The notes: generated from the sequence alone by a model not told the origin. DNA of 64,000 nt from Poriferisodalis sp965215815 (GCF_965215815.1 NZ_CBDCEO010000013.1:2418001-2482000); one strand, 5' to 3'; positions 32,882 through 41,668 are shown, counted from the stretch's first letter. Numbers and translations: made by a program.

Positions 32882-33703
32882 TTATTCGGCGTCGGCCAGC
32901 AGTTCTCGCAGCAATTCCGGTGGATCGTCGGCGGTGACCAGCGCCTCGCCGATCAGGGCAGCGTGGTAGCCGGCGTTGAAGATTGCCTTCATCGGCGTTC
33001 CGCCCGGCACGCCGATGCCTGACGCCGCCACAAGCAGGATCCCGTCGTCGATTCCCTCGAAGCAGCGGCTGACCCGCACTGCCTTGTCGTAGTCCACGGT
33101 GAACTTTGTCGATTCGGGGTTGTCACGCTGGTTGATCGCGATCATGTAGGCGCCGAGGCCGACTGCTGCTTCGAACTCCGCCGCGTCACGCACCTCGGTC
33201 AGCACGTCGACGCCGAGCGACAGCGCAAGCTCTTGTATCGGCGGCAGCTGCGACGGGTCGATGTCGGCGAGGATGACGAGCATCGCGTCGGCGCCCATCG
33301 CGTGGCTGTCGCGCACATCGTCGAGCGTGCACAGGAAGTCCTTACGCAGTACCGGGAGGCCGGTGACGGCCTTGGCGGCCTGCAAGTCCTCGGGGGAGCC
33401 GCCGAACCGATCGCTCTCGGTCAGCACCGACAGACACGACGCCCCGCCGGCCTTGTACTCGGACGCAAGATCGGCGGCGTCCGCGTCGGCCCGCAACTCC
33501 CCGCGTGACGGCGAGCGGCGCTTGATCTCGGCGATCACCGAGAGCCCGTCTTCCCGCAGCGCAGCGGCGAATCGATGTCCGGCCGCCACCGAAGTCGCCT
33601 CGGCGTCATCGACAGCAGCGTTGTCAGCAGCCATAGGGACGATCTCACTCCGCGACTCGGCAATGCCTAAGAGATTGGCCCGCGACTCTACGGGCCGCAA
33701 CAC
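32882..33703 (-). CDS. indole-3-glycerol-phosphate synthase-like protein
   Basis: 273 residues. TrpC-type barrel signatures: VIAEIKRRSPSRGEL (catalytic Lys), LSVLTESDRFGGS, VLRKDFL and a LIGEALV phosphate strand. Two usual motifs are altered: INNRNL is INQRDNPEST, and SESGI is AASGI. No other trp gene is nearby. It may be a diverged TrpC paralogue rather than the pathway enzyme. It converges with the selenoprotein gene. Confidence 0.7.
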   Translation of the reverse strand: MLRPVESRANLLGIAESRSEIVPMAADNAAVDDAEATSVAAGHRFAAALREDGLSVIAEIKRRSPSRGELRADADAADLASEYKAGGASCLSVLTESDRFGGSPEDLQAAKAVTGLPVLRKDFLCTLDDVRDSHAMGADAMLVILADIDPSQLPPIQELALSLGVDVLTEVRDAAEFEAAVGLGAYMIAINQRDNPESTKFTVDYDKAVRVSRCFEGIDDGILLVAASGIGVPGGTPMKAIFNAGYHAALIGEALVTADDPPELLRELLADAE

Positions 33704-33824
33704 GAACTAGGGCCTCTGTGCGCCGCCAGCGAGTCCCCGAAGTGGCGGTTCTCGCCGGGCCTGAGTGCCCGTACGACAGAAATCGTTTGGCCGTCCGGCA
33801 AGCATTGAAATATATTCAAGTTCG

Positions 33825-34079
33825 ATGAATGAAGAGCTCTTGAATGATGACGGCGGTGAATTGCAGCGCCGTGAGTTGCGTGCCGCAGGAGTGCTCATCG
33901 CATCCGACGCACGCCTGCGGCCGACTACCACGATGGTCGTCGACGACGAGACGGGCGACACCGTGGCGGTAGCTGCCCTGCTGCTCGACGTGACCCGCCC
34001 AGACTGCGTCGATCGAGTCGTGAGCTGGTTGCGTGACACAGCAACCCTCCTCGAAGCCATCCGCGAACTCGAGCGCTGA
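33825..34079 (+). CDS. small hypothetical protein
   Basis: 84 residues from ATG 33825 (the frame is open back to 33765). An acidic start is followed by two strand-like segments (TTTMVVDD, DTVAVAALLL) and a helix (CVDRVVSWLRDTATLLEAIRELE). No Shine-Dalgarno is visible; the AT-rich inverted repeat TTGAA-atata-TTCAA (33805-33819) just upstream could be a promoter or operator. I do not recognise the family. It lies directly upstream of a toxin-antitoxin pair. Confidence 0.4.
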   Translation: MNEELLNDDGGELQRRELRAAGVLIASDARLRPTTTMVVDDETGDTVAVAALLLDVTRPDCVDRVVSWLRDTATLLEAIRELER

Positions 34080-34132
34080 GCATGTGCGTTCTCGATGCTC
34101 AAGCTGTGGTAATACCGGGTTATACTACGCGC

Positions 34133-34366
34133 ATGAAGATCGCCGTGTCGATCCCGGACGACGTGTTTCAGGCAGCCGAGGAACTCGCAGCGCGGGAACG
34201 CTGCTCTCGGTCGAGCCTGTACACGCGAGCGCTCAGACGCTTGCTGACAGAGGCCACGCGCGACGAGGTGACAGAGCGGCTCAACGACATCTACAGCGAT
34301 GAGCCCTCGAGGCTGGATCCGGTCTTGCGTGCAGCCCAGGCACGTGCGCTGTCGGGCGATTGTTGA
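34133..34366 (+). CDS. ribbon-helix-helix antitoxin
   Basis: 77 residues from ATG 34133. The ribbon MKIAVSIPDDVF and two helices (AAEELAARERCSRSSLYTRALRRLL) are the RHH DNA-binding fold used by MazE-like antitoxins. The C-terminal half is the expected toxin-binding tail. A TATACT -10 box at 34121-34126 lies seven bases before the ATG, so the transcript may be nearly leaderless. The stop overlaps the toxin start by one base (TGATG). Confidence 0.88.
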   Translation: MKIAVSIPDDVFQAAEELAARERCSRSSLYTRALRRLLTEATRDEVTERLNDIYSDEPSRLDPVLRAAQARALSGDC

Positions 34367-34725
34367 TGCAGCGCGGCCACATCTGCTGGACGGATCTTGG
34401 TGAACCCGCTGGATCGGAGCCCGGCCTTCGCCGCCCGGTGGTCATAGTTTCCGACGACAACTTCAATCGCAGCCGCATCGCGACAGTCATCGGCGTTGCC
34501 GTGACAAGCAATCTCCGGCTCTCCGACGCGCCCGGCAACGTGGGGCTGCCCGCATCCGAATCTGGACTGTCCCTCGATTCTGTTGTCAACGTCTCACAGG
34601 TGGTCACCATCGACAAGGCAGAGCTGTCCGAGCCGATCAGTGTCATCAGTGCCGCCACGATGGAACGCATCGAAGACGGTCTCTGTCTCGTCCTCGGTTT
34701 GACTTCGCCCCTCGCGCGCCGGTGA
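34366..34725 (+). CDS. MazF/PemK-like toxin
   Basis: 119 residues from ATG 34366. The MazF beta-barrel is indicated by M-Q-R-G-H-I-C-W-T-D-L, L-R-R-P-V-V-I-V-S-D-D-N-F-N, then VAVTSN and VVNVSQVVTIDKAEL. In the family the R-R-P-V-V strand and the following loop hold the catalytic Arg, and the enzyme cleaves mRNA or tRNA at short sequences. The overlap with the antitoxin gene gives coupled translation. Confidence 0.88.
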   Translation: MQRGHICWTDLGEPAGSEPGLRRPVVIVSDDNFNRSRIATVIGVAVTSNLRLSDAPGNVGLPASESGLSLDSVVNVSQVVTIDKAELSEPISVISAATMERIEDGLCLVLGLTSPLARR

Positions 34726-34810
34726 GGTCGCCTCGCCGAAAGGCCCCCCATGGACCCCAAACGAATCGGCGACGCCACGCTTTGACATCGCTCCCCGTAG
34801 GTACTCATGG

Positions 34811-35516
34811 GTGGCCGTCACTGACGAGTCATTCGAACACGACCCGCCGGCTCGACTGGCCGACGTAGCCAGTCCTCTGATCACATCCAAGAATCAGGCG
34901 AGGCGGCCGGACAATCACCCACGCCCCGCTGTTCCTCATGGAGAGCCGTGTCGGTCCGTCCGCCTGAGCTGTGGTTCAGAATGTGAACTGGGCAATCTGG
35001 GGCTTCTTCGCCGCTGACCTCGGTGTCCGCCTCGTCCTCACGGAAATGGCCCCGGCGCGTTACCTCCGTCGATACTGGTTCGATGCAGCGATCGTGGTGC
35101 TCGCGCTGATTCCGGTCGTGAGACCGTTGCGTGTGCTGCGTAGCGCACGCGTCCTGCGCCTCTTGCGTTTGACGACCGGCATGAGCTTTCTCGCGACCCT
35201 GTGGCATGGCCGAGGCAGGCGCGCCTGGAGATTCGGGGGAGCCTCCGCGGCGGCAATGCCCTCATCGTCGTCTTCGTGGTGGTTGTCGTCGCCCCGATAC
35301 TGGTCTGGCTTGTTGAACGAGCGGGCGGCGGGCAGATTGACAGGCTCGGCTGTTCTCGGTATCGGGTATTCGGGGGGAACGAGAAGCAGAGCTATGGGCA
35401 ACCTCGGCCTTGCTGTCCGTGCTCTCCGTCGTTCGTCCCTTGTCGAAGCGGATCAGCAAGAAATTCCGGAGAGTGCCGACAATGGGACCGAGCGCGTCAT
35501 GCGCCGGGAATCGTAG
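34811..35516 (+). pseudogene. decayed voltage-gated ion channel
   Basis: From about 34928 one frame reads LFLMESRVGPSA, a TGA (34965), then VVQNVNWAIWGFFAADLGVRLVLTE and an S4-like Arg series R-P-L-R-V-L-R-S-A-R-V-L-R-L-L-R-L. Around 35200 the homology moves to another frame (ARQARLEIRGS, then ALIVVFVVVVVAPILVWLVE). The pore loop with its TxGYG filter is not recoverable. An internal stop, at least one frameshift and loss of the pore mark a dead 6TM ion channel gene. Confidence 0.7.
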
Positions 35517-35519
35517 TTA

Positions 35520-35569
35520 TTCGGAAGGTTGTGGCATTATCCTTCCGAAAGAATGATTGTTTCGGAAGG
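35520..35569 (+). promoter_or_regulatory. competing hairpins over the Fic gene start codon
   Basis: TTCGGAAGG at 35520-35528, its complement CCTTCCGAA at 35541-35549, and TTCGGAAGG again at 35561-35569. The middle arm can pair with the first (9 bp, 12-base loop) or with the third (10 bp including A-T, 9-base loop containing ATG 35553-35555), but not with both. It could equally be a set of repressor half-sites. Confidence 0.75.
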
Positions 35570-36689
35570 CTCTGCCGGGAGACATGTCTCCGTTGAGTGG
35601 AACGGCCGCCCGGTTGACGCGTGGGTACCGGCGCCATTGGCGGAGCGCGACTTCTCCCTGAGAACAGCCGATGCTCGCGCTGCGGAGCGAGCTGTCGCCG
35701 CGCTCCGATCTGCGGACAGTCAGCTCCCGGCTGCATGGGAAGTTCTCGCACGCTTGTTGCTGCGCCACGAGGGCATCGCTTCCTCGGGAATCGAGGGGTT
35801 GCGCGAACCGGTGGAGTCGGTGCTTGTCGCAGAACGAGTCGGTGGTGCTGGACCGGCTGGCTGGGTGGCGGACAACCTTACGGTCATCGGGGCGGCGCTA
35901 GAGATGGCAGATCAGCCACTCACCGTTCAGACCCTGCACAACTGGCACGCGCAGCTGATGCGACACAGCAGCCTGCCGGCCGAGATGCTGGGGGCATTCC
36001 GTCCTGCCCTCGGATGGGTCGGAGGGCGCTCACCGCTCGATGCCGCCTATGTGCCACCGCCTCCGCAGGAGATACCGGCTCTCGTCGACGATCTCGTGAG
36101 TTTCGCAGACCGCTCCGAAACCGATCTCGACGCGGTCACGCAAGCCGCTCTAGTGCACGCCCAATTCGAAGCCATCCATCCCTACGGAGATGGCAATGGG
36201 CGGCTCGGTCGGGTACTCGTCAGCAGAACGCTGCGACGAGCTGGCATCGCCAAGCGCACGACTGTGCCGGTCAGCGTCGCCATCGCTCGGGATCCCGGCG
36301 GCTACTTGTCGGGCCTGCGTCTGTTCGAAGAAGGTCAGATCGGACCGTGGGTCCGGTGGTTCGCAGAAGTCGCTGAGCGCGCCGCCCGTATGACCTTGGA
36401 CATCGTGCACCAGACCGAGGAGGTGCGGCGGCGCTGGACGGCCGCCGTCGCAGGTCTTCGGGCCGACAGCTCTGCATTGGCGCTGCTGCCATTGCTGCCT
36501 GGATACCCAGTGCTCTGTGCGGCCGACGTCGCTGAACTGCTTGATGTCAGCGAACGATCGGGCCGCTCGGCCCTTGATTCCTTGGCGCATCGCGGCGTGC
36601 TCTCGCCGATCGACGTGGATGCCGGGAGCATCGGCCGCCGCCGCCGATGGTTCGCTGCCACCGACCTGCTCGAGGCATGGTCGCCGTGA
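35553..36689 (+). CDS. Fic family AMP-transferase-like protein
   Basis: 378 residues from ATG 35553 (TTG 35529 is an in-frame alternative). The Fic core is H-P-Y-G-D-G-N-G-R-L-G-R (~209-220), matching HPFx(D/E)GNGRxxR with all catalytic residues. An N-terminal S-S-G-I-E-G (~77-82) matches the inhibitory (S/T)xxxE(G/N) helix, so it is a self-inhibited class II Fic protein. The C-terminus has a winged-helix segment (CAADVAELLDVSERSGRSALDSLAHRGVL) that probably binds DNA. It may AMPylate a target and repress itself through the repeats at its start. Confidence 0.9.
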   Translation: MIVSEGSAGRHVSVEWNGRPVDAWVPAPLAERDFSLRTADARAAERAVAALRSADSQLPAAWEVLARLLLRHEGIASSGIEGLREPVESVLVAERVGGAGPAGWVADNLTVIGAALEMADQPLTVQTLHNWHAQLMRHSSLPAEMLGAFRPALGWVGGRSPLDAAYVPPPPQEIPALVDDLVSFADRSETDLDAVTQAALVHAQFEAIHPYGDGNGRLGRVLVSRTLRRAGIAKRTTVPVSVAIARDPGGYLSGLRLFEEGQIGPWVRWFAEVAERAARMTLDIVHQTEEVRRRWTAAVAGLRADSSALALLPLLPGYPVLCAADVAELLDVSERSGRSALDSLAHRGVLSPIDVDAGSIGRRRRWFAATDLLEAWSP

Positions 36690-36726
36690 TCTCGCCCCTC
36701 TGTTCAACGACTGACCGAGCTCACGA

Positions 36727-37854
36727 CTATTCGTCCGTGGTGACGATCTCTTCGCCTCGTTGCAGGTAGGCGTCGATGGCCTCCTGGGAGACGGCGGCTT
36801 CCCCGCCGATCACGATGAGCATCAGTGGTTCGTCGCCGCACTTGGCCTGAGCTGCGCGGGCCTCGTCGAGATAGGCCATCGTTGCTGGGGGCAACTCGTC
36901 GGGGGCGGTGAGCAGCAGAGGCGCGCCGTAACGGGCCAGCATGGGAGTAGCGCTGAAGGCGTCGTACGGCACCCATGCTCGAGTGAGGCCTACAGCGAGA
37001 CTCCCCCCGTGGATGTGGCAGGAATTCAACCCAGTGATGCGAGCGACCTCGACGGCAGTCTCGAACCGCGTTTGGCCGGCGACTCTCAAGGTCCGGATGT
37101 CGAGCTCGCGAATCGAGTCCTCGACGTCTTGCGAGAGCGCTGCCGCGCCGCCCATGAGGATGACCTGTTCGACATCGTAAGAACTGAGGAATTCTCGGAT
37201 CTTCGAGTGCAGGGCGTGTGGTGGGTTCAGCAGGATCGGCAAGTGGTCGTAGGAGGCTAGGCGTCCGGCGACGAGCGCATCTGCGAACACCTGGCCGCTC
37301 GCCAAGATGACTGTCCGCACACCGCGAAATTGAGACAAGCCCCCGAGACGCTCCGCCACCGCCACGCTGGTCAGAAATTGATCGCTGCCATCGATGCGGA
37401 ATACCTCCATACCGGCTTTGGCAAGCTGGTCGTCGACGGCAGGCGATATTGCGTTCGTGCTGATGAGCGTGACGAAGGGCGCTCCGTTTGAAGGCGATGT
37501 GAAGCGCCTCAGGTACTCCATGGTCTTCGGGGGCACGGCGTTCCGGCGTGTCAAGATCACCGGCGTGTCGAATGGTGCGGTCACGACGGCGTCGTGCCAC
37601 TTGAAGCCCGACACCATCATCACTGAAACGATGAGGTCGCCTTTGAAGTCCGAGAACGCCTTGGTCGTCAGCACCGACGTCTCGAAGCGGTCGGCACCTC
37701 CATAGCGAACGACGTTCACCTTGGCCAAGGCCGTCTCGACGGCCGTGTCCTCGGCAGCGCCGAGCGGGGATGCCGTGACTCCCACCGTCATTGCCCCGAC
37801 GAGAGCAGCGGCAACAGCGCACCGGATCATCCGCTGGCTGCGACTGGGCATCAT
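36727..37854 (-). CDS. secreted protein with cell wall binding repeats 2
   Basis: 375 residues from the ATG ATG pair at 37854/37851, followed by a signal peptide (IRCAVAAALVGAMTVGVTASPLGAA). Three PF04122-type units follow, each opening with R-x-x-G-x-x-R/Q-F-x-T-S/A (VRYGGADRFETS, FRIDGSDQFLTS, LRVAGQTRFETA) and containing VILASG or VILMGG-A strands. Such repeats bind cell-wall polymers in Gram-positives. No extra catalytic domain is seen. Divergent from the membrane gene at 37998. Confidence 0.85.
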   Translation of the reverse strand: MMPSRSQRMIRCAVAAALVGAMTVGVTASPLGAAEDTAVETALAKVNVVRYGGADRFETSVLTTKAFSDFKGDLIVSVMMVSGFKWHDAVVTAPFDTPVILTRRNAVPPKTMEYLRRFTSPSNGAPFVTLISTNAISPAVDDQLAKAGMEVFRIDGSDQFLTSVAVAERLGGLSQFRGVRTVILASGQVFADALVAGRLASYDHLPILLNPPHALHSKIREFLSSYDVEQVILMGGAAALSQDVEDSIRELDIRTLRVAGQTRFETAVEVARITGLNSCHIHGGSLAVGLTRAWVPYDAFSATPMLARYGAPLLLTAPDELPPATMAYLDEARAAQAKCGDEPLMLIVIGGEAAVSQEAIDAYLQRGEEIVTTDE

Positions 37855-37997
37855 TCCGCGGCGACTTGCGCGGCGGGGCGGCAAGCCCGAATTGTCTGGA
37901 CGCTGTGCCACAAGCAGGATACTTCCACAGCCACAACGGATCCCGGTGGGGGATCGGCGCGTCTCGACGCTGCAAGGTGCGCGGTAGCTTCGCCGCG

Positions 37998-38465
37998 GTG
38001 CTGAAAGATCTCCGTGAGCTGCCTCGGACGGTATGGCCACGGGCTCTTACCTATGGCGGCATTGCAGCGGTACTCATCGGGGTGCCCTCGGACCTGATCG
38101 ACACGCCGATCTTCGGTCGACCCGTTGCCGTTCGCTGGCTCGACTACGTGATCCTGGCAGCCACCTCGGCCTTGATCGGGTTGATACTGGCTATCCGCCC
38201 TGCGCCCAGCAGCGAAGCCAGCACCGACACGGCCGTGGAGCGACAGGGCACCGCCACCCTCTGGGGCGGGTTCGTGTCATTCCTCGCCGTCGGCTGTCCA
38301 GTGTGCAACCAGGCAATCGTCGCCCTCGTGGGCGTCTCGGGCGCCTTGGCATGGTGGGCCCCGGTGCAGCCGGTCGTTGGCCTGATCGCTCTCGGCCTTC
38401 TGCTGTGGACGCTGCGCAAGCGCTTGCGCACCTATCGCGTCAGCGCTTGCCCGATTCCCGCCTGA
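37998..38465 (+). CDS. small membrane protein with a C-P-V-C-N motif
   Basis: 155 residues from GTG 37998 (the frame is open upstream but opposite the divergent gene). About four helices: ALTYGGIAAVLIGVPSDLI, WLDYVILAATSALIGLILAI, SFLAVGCPVCNQAIVALVGVSGALAWW and PVVGLIALGLLLWTL. The C-x2-C pair lies inside a membrane segment, suggesting metal or thiol-redox function, as in other small CPxC membrane proteins; the exact role is unknown. Confidence 0.7.
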   Translation: MLKDLRELPRTVWPRALTYGGIAAVLIGVPSDLIDTPIFGRPVAVRWLDYVILAATSALIGLILAIRPAPSSEASTDTAVERQGTATLWGGFVSFLAVGCPVCNQAIVALVGVSGALAWWAPVQPVVGLIALGLLLWTLRKRLRTYRVSACPIPA

Positions 38466-38487
38466 TTCGGGGCCAACAGCGGCCCGA

Positions 38488-39102
38488 TCAGGATGGTTCC
38501 GCGAGGACAGAGCGGATCTGGTGGCGAGTGATCCACAACCGCAACAAAATGAGTGCTGAAAGCAGGAATGCGGTCGAGCCGTAGACCATGATCGGCCCCG
38601 CTGCAACGAGCACGCCGTAGAAGCCCCACAAGATGCCTTCCCCGCCAGTGAGCACCCAAGTGAGCGGTGAGATGCCCACCGGTGCATGCGACCTCCAGGC
38701 CGCAACCACCGGGGGCCCCAGATACAGCCCGTTCGACAGTCCCAGGACCGTGCCCAAGACGGTCCAGCCCGCCACGAGCTGGAGCGCCACGCATCCCACG
38801 CTGACGACCAAGCCGTAGAGCACGCCGGCTCGCACCTTGGCGCCGTTGCGATACAGCAGCAACAGCACCACGCCGAAGCTGATGACCGCAGCCCCGACGG
38901 CGGGAATAGTGATCCAGAACTCCTCCGCGATCACATACGCGAGCCATCCAATGTTGATGACCATGCCGACCGCTGCCCAGGCCGGCGAGGTGCCTTCGGT
39001 CCGACCGATCCGCACGAGGCGCACGACCTGGGGCACGACCTGGACGAACGTCACCAATGTGGCGACGACACCCACGGCAATGGCGAATTGTTCCTGGGTC
39101 AC
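38488..39102 (-). CDS. PQ-loop/SWEET-like 7-TM membrane protein
   Basis: 204 residues from GTG 39102 (VTQEQFAIAVG); the open frame continues to 39339 without membrane-protein character. Two triple-helix bundles: the first with F-V-Q-V-V-P-Q-V-V-R-L-V-R, the PQ motif, and G-T-S-P-A-W-A; the second with LGPPVVAAWRSHAPVGISPLTW, a degenerate PQ motif. A linking helix gives seven in total, as in SWEET sugar carriers rather than the three-helix bacterial SemiSWEETs. Substrate unknown. Confidence 0.72.
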   Translation of the reverse strand: MTQEQFAIAVGVVATLVTFVQVVPQVVRLVRIGRTEGTSPAWAAVGMVINIGWLAYVIAEEFWITIPAVGAAVISFGVVLLLLYRNGAKVRAGVLYGLVVSVGCVALQLVAGWTVLGTVLGLSNGLYLGPPVVAAWRSHAPVGISPLTWVLTGGEGILWGFYGVLVAAGPIMVYGSTAFLLSALILLRLWITRHQIRSVLAEPS

Positions 39103-39251
39103 AACAGGACTCGACGAAGGACACCGCGTTGGCCAGGCAGCGATTGCAGCACCCAACGAGCCGCGAGACCGGTCACCATCCCCTGAGTGTCGCAGCCCCC
39201 GCGCCATCCCACTAGTGCGGAAGAGACCGTTTGCTAGTTGCATAGACACTC

Positions 39252-40568
39252 GTGACCACTGGCAACGGCGACCTGAGACCTCAGCGTCGCAGGCTGACGG
39301 GCCTGGCCGCGGTGGTCCTGATGGCACTGGTGGCCGCAATCGCTCAGTCGTTCGGGCGGTTCACCTACGGGGTGCTGCTTCCCGCAGTCCGTGACGATTT
39401 CGGCCTGTCGAACACCGTCGCCGGCTCGCTGGCCACCGTGAACATGGCGGCGTACTTGGTGGGCAGTCTGATCGTCGCAGCGGCCTCGAGCCGATTCCGC
39501 CTGCTCTCGATGATGCGTGTCGGAATCGTGCTCGCGATCATCGGTCAGGCGCTGGCGGCCATCGCCCCGGGTCCATTGGTGCTGGGGGCAGGGCTGTTCT
39601 CGATGGGTCTGGGCGGGGCCTTGACGTGGATCCCCGCCCCGGTCGTCACGGCCGACGCGATCGCTCCGGACAAGCGCCCACTCGCAATCGGGTTCCTCGG
39701 CGCGGGCATGGGCCTCGGCGTTGTCTTCGCCGGCCAGCTTTCCGGCTTCGTCCGTTCGACCATGGGCGATGCGTCCTGGCGGAACGTGTACTTGGTGCAG
39801 CTCCTGATCGGAGCGGTCGTTGCCGCAGCGGTGCTGCTGCTCATCGGCCACCGCCAGGAGCGCTTGGCGTCCAAGTCCGGCCTCGGCGGGTTCAGCGCCT
39901 TGCGGCGCATGCGCGGCTGGGTGCCGCTGGTGTGCTCATTTACGGTCTTCGGGCTGCTGTACCTGCTGGTCATTGCGTTCCTGACGACCCGGTTGGAGGA
40001 CGACAACGGCTGGACGAGTTCGCAGGCGTCGCTGGCCTTCACCCTGGTCGGGTTGGCGATGATCTTCGGCGGTCCGCTGTTCATCGCGCTCGGAGAACGC
40101 ATCGGAGCGCGCCGGACACTGGTGATCTCGTTTGCCGGCTGGGCGGTCGTCACCACGCTGATCCTGCCGGGATGGTTCGTGCCGACGTTGGTCTTGGCGG
40201 TAGCGATCGGGTTGCTGTTCGCGGCGATGCCGAGCGTGCTGACCGTCTACGTCGTTACGAACACCACAACCGACGACTACGGGCCCTCGTTCGCCGCCAC
40301 AACGTTCTCCTTCGGCATCGCCCAGATGATCTCGCCTCAGCTCGGCGGCTTCATCGCCGACGCCACGGGGTCGTTCACACTGGTGTTCCTGCTGTCAGCA
40401 GCATTGGGGGTGGTCGGCATGTTTGCGTCACTCTGGCTTCCCCGGCACACAAGACCCGCTTTCCAGCCGATGCCGGTTCATGCGGTTGCTGCCGCTCCGC
40501 CTGCCGACTGGCGCATGATCGACATGACCTTCGACGTCGCACCGGCGAAGGCCACTGCGAACCGCTGA
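39252..40568 (+). CDS. MFS transporter, paralogue of the one at 23215
   Basis: 438 residues from GTG 39252, about 12 helices. It shares A-Q-S-F-G-R-F-T-Y-G-V-L and DDFGLSNTVAGSL with the minus-strand MFS protein at 23215-24513, and both belong to a YbfB/YjiJ-like group. Its cytoplasmic loops are short and the C-terminal tail is about 30 residues. Substrate unknown. Confidence 0.88.
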   Translation: MTTGNGDLRPQRRRLTGLAAVVLMALVAAIAQSFGRFTYGVLLPAVRDDFGLSNTVAGSLATVNMAAYLVGSLIVAAASSRFRLLSMMRVGIVLAIIGQALAAIAPGPLVLGAGLFSMGLGGALTWIPAPVVTADAIAPDKRPLAIGFLGAGMGLGVVFAGQLSGFVRSTMGDASWRNVYLVQLLIGAVVAAAVLLLIGHRQERLASKSGLGGFSALRRMRGWVPLVCSFTVFGLLYLLVIAFLTTRLEDDNGWTSSQASLAFTLVGLAMIFGGPLFIALGERIGARRTLVISFAGWAVVTTLILPGWFVPTLVLAVAIGLLFAAMPSVLTVYVVTNTTTDDYGPSFAATTFSFGIAQMISPQLGGFIADATGSFTLVFLLSAALGVVGMFASLWLPRHTRPAFQPMPVHAVAAAPPADWRMIDMTFDVAPAKATANR

Positions 40569-40624
40569 GGATTGAGTAGCCAGGCGCTCCTCGCCGTTGG
40601 GATGCGGGTCGTCGTCAGGGGCAG

Positions 40625-40954
40625 TTGAACGCCTTCTTGAGTTCGTCGACGATGTCGTCGAACCTCGGCATCGGCCCCACACGGCTCCTGATGGGCCTCG
40701 GCTTGTCGACGGGCCTGTTCTTGGTGGTGATCACAGGCGCGGAACTCTTCACCGGCAACAAGCTGATGGTCATCGGATTGCTCGATCACCAGATCACGGT
40801 CCGCCAACTCATCCGCAACTGGATCTCGGTGTACCTGGGCAACTTCGTCGGCGCGATTGCGGTGGTGCTGCCCATCTCCGCATTCGTCGCCGGCGCCGCG
40901 GTGTCGCTGGCCAACTGGTTCGTGCACCTGCGCAAGATCCCGATCGTCGGCTGA
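40625..40954 (+). pseudogene. fragment of a formate/nitrite transporter (FNT)
   Basis: 109 residues. The stretch RLLMGLGLSTGLFLVVITGAELFTGNKLMV followed by LIRNWISVYLGNFVGAI is the characteristic TM2-TM3 region of FocA/NirC channels. Full-length members have about 270 residues and six helices; both the first helix and the last three are missing here. It is truncated at both ends and cannot form the pore. Confidence 0.75.
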
Positions 40955-40984
40955 TCCTGTCGACGATCTCGCCCCGAGGTGCCG

Positions 40985-41437
40985 CTAGGTGCCGTCGGCC
41001 GGGCCTTCGTCAGCGGGTTCGAGCAGGACGATGGGGAACTGGCGGTCGGTCTTGCGCTGGAATCGGACGTAGTGGTCGTCCTTGGCGGCGATCTGCGCCC
41101 ACAGCGCTGCGCGTTCGTCGCCCTCGGCGAGCCGGGCTGTCATCTGCTGGGTGCCGTCGCGGTTGCGAACCGTGACCGCCGGGTTATCGCGCATGTTCAG
41201 GAACCACGCTGGGTGCTTCGTGTCACCTCCACGGGAACCGATGACGGCGAAGGCATCACCTGGTTGGGCGACCACGGACAGCAGCGCCGAGCGTGGCTCA
41301 CCGCTGCGGCGGCCCGTAGTGGTCACCTCGATGATGGGCGTGCCCTTGTGAATCCAGCCGACACGGCCGCCGCTGAGCCGGATCGCCGTGCGGTTCAGCC
41401 AGTTGGCCGCCCTGAACGCGAAATCAGATACCGGCAA
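40985..41437 (-). CDS. F420-dependent (Ddn-type) nitroreductase family protein
   Basis: 150 residues. Family text: LTTTGRRSGEPRS-type (IIEVTTTGRRSGEPRSALL), GSRGGDTKHPAWFLNMRDNPAVTV and a C-terminal aromatic segment. This is the deazaflavin-dependent split-barrel family (Ddn), which uses reduced F420 to reduce quinones or nitro compounds. It indicates F420 biosynthesis in the host. No partner gene is adjacent. Confidence 0.9.
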   Translation of the reverse strand: MPVSDFAFRAANWLNRTAIRLSGGRVGWIHKGTPIIEVTTTGRRSGEPRSALLSVVAQPGDAFAVIGSRGGDTKHPAWFLNMRDNPAVTVRNRDGTQQMTARLAEGDERAALWAQIAAKDDHYVRFQRKTDRQFPIVLLEPADEGPADGT

Positions 41438-41610
41438 CCTTGCCTCCAGCCCTGCGTGGCAGCTTCGCCAGTGTCTATCTTCCCAGCGCAGACAGAGCCT
41501 GCTGGACCCACGGGCGCCGGCTGCGACACGCCGATTCGGTGCTGGTCACACGTGACTGCGACCGTCCTGGGCAGGCGTAGCTGCGGTGCGTTCGTGTGGA
41601 TGGCGGCAAG

Positions 41611-41648
41611 AGGTGAGCCGGCCGCGACCAGTCGCGGCCAGCTCACCT
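41611..41648 (-). terminator. strong hairpin terminator after the substrate-binding protein gene
   Basis: AGGTGAGC pairs with GCTCACCT, and GGCCGCGAC with GTCGCGGCC, giving 17 pairs with one C/A mismatch and a two-base loop. It lies 20 bases past the stop of the minus-strand gene at 41669. No T-run follows, so it is a terminator of the U-less kind or an mRNA 3' stabiliser. The rest of 41438-41610 shows nothing else that I can identify. Confidence 0.7.
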
Positions 41649-41668
41649 GCCGGTATCAGTTATCGATA

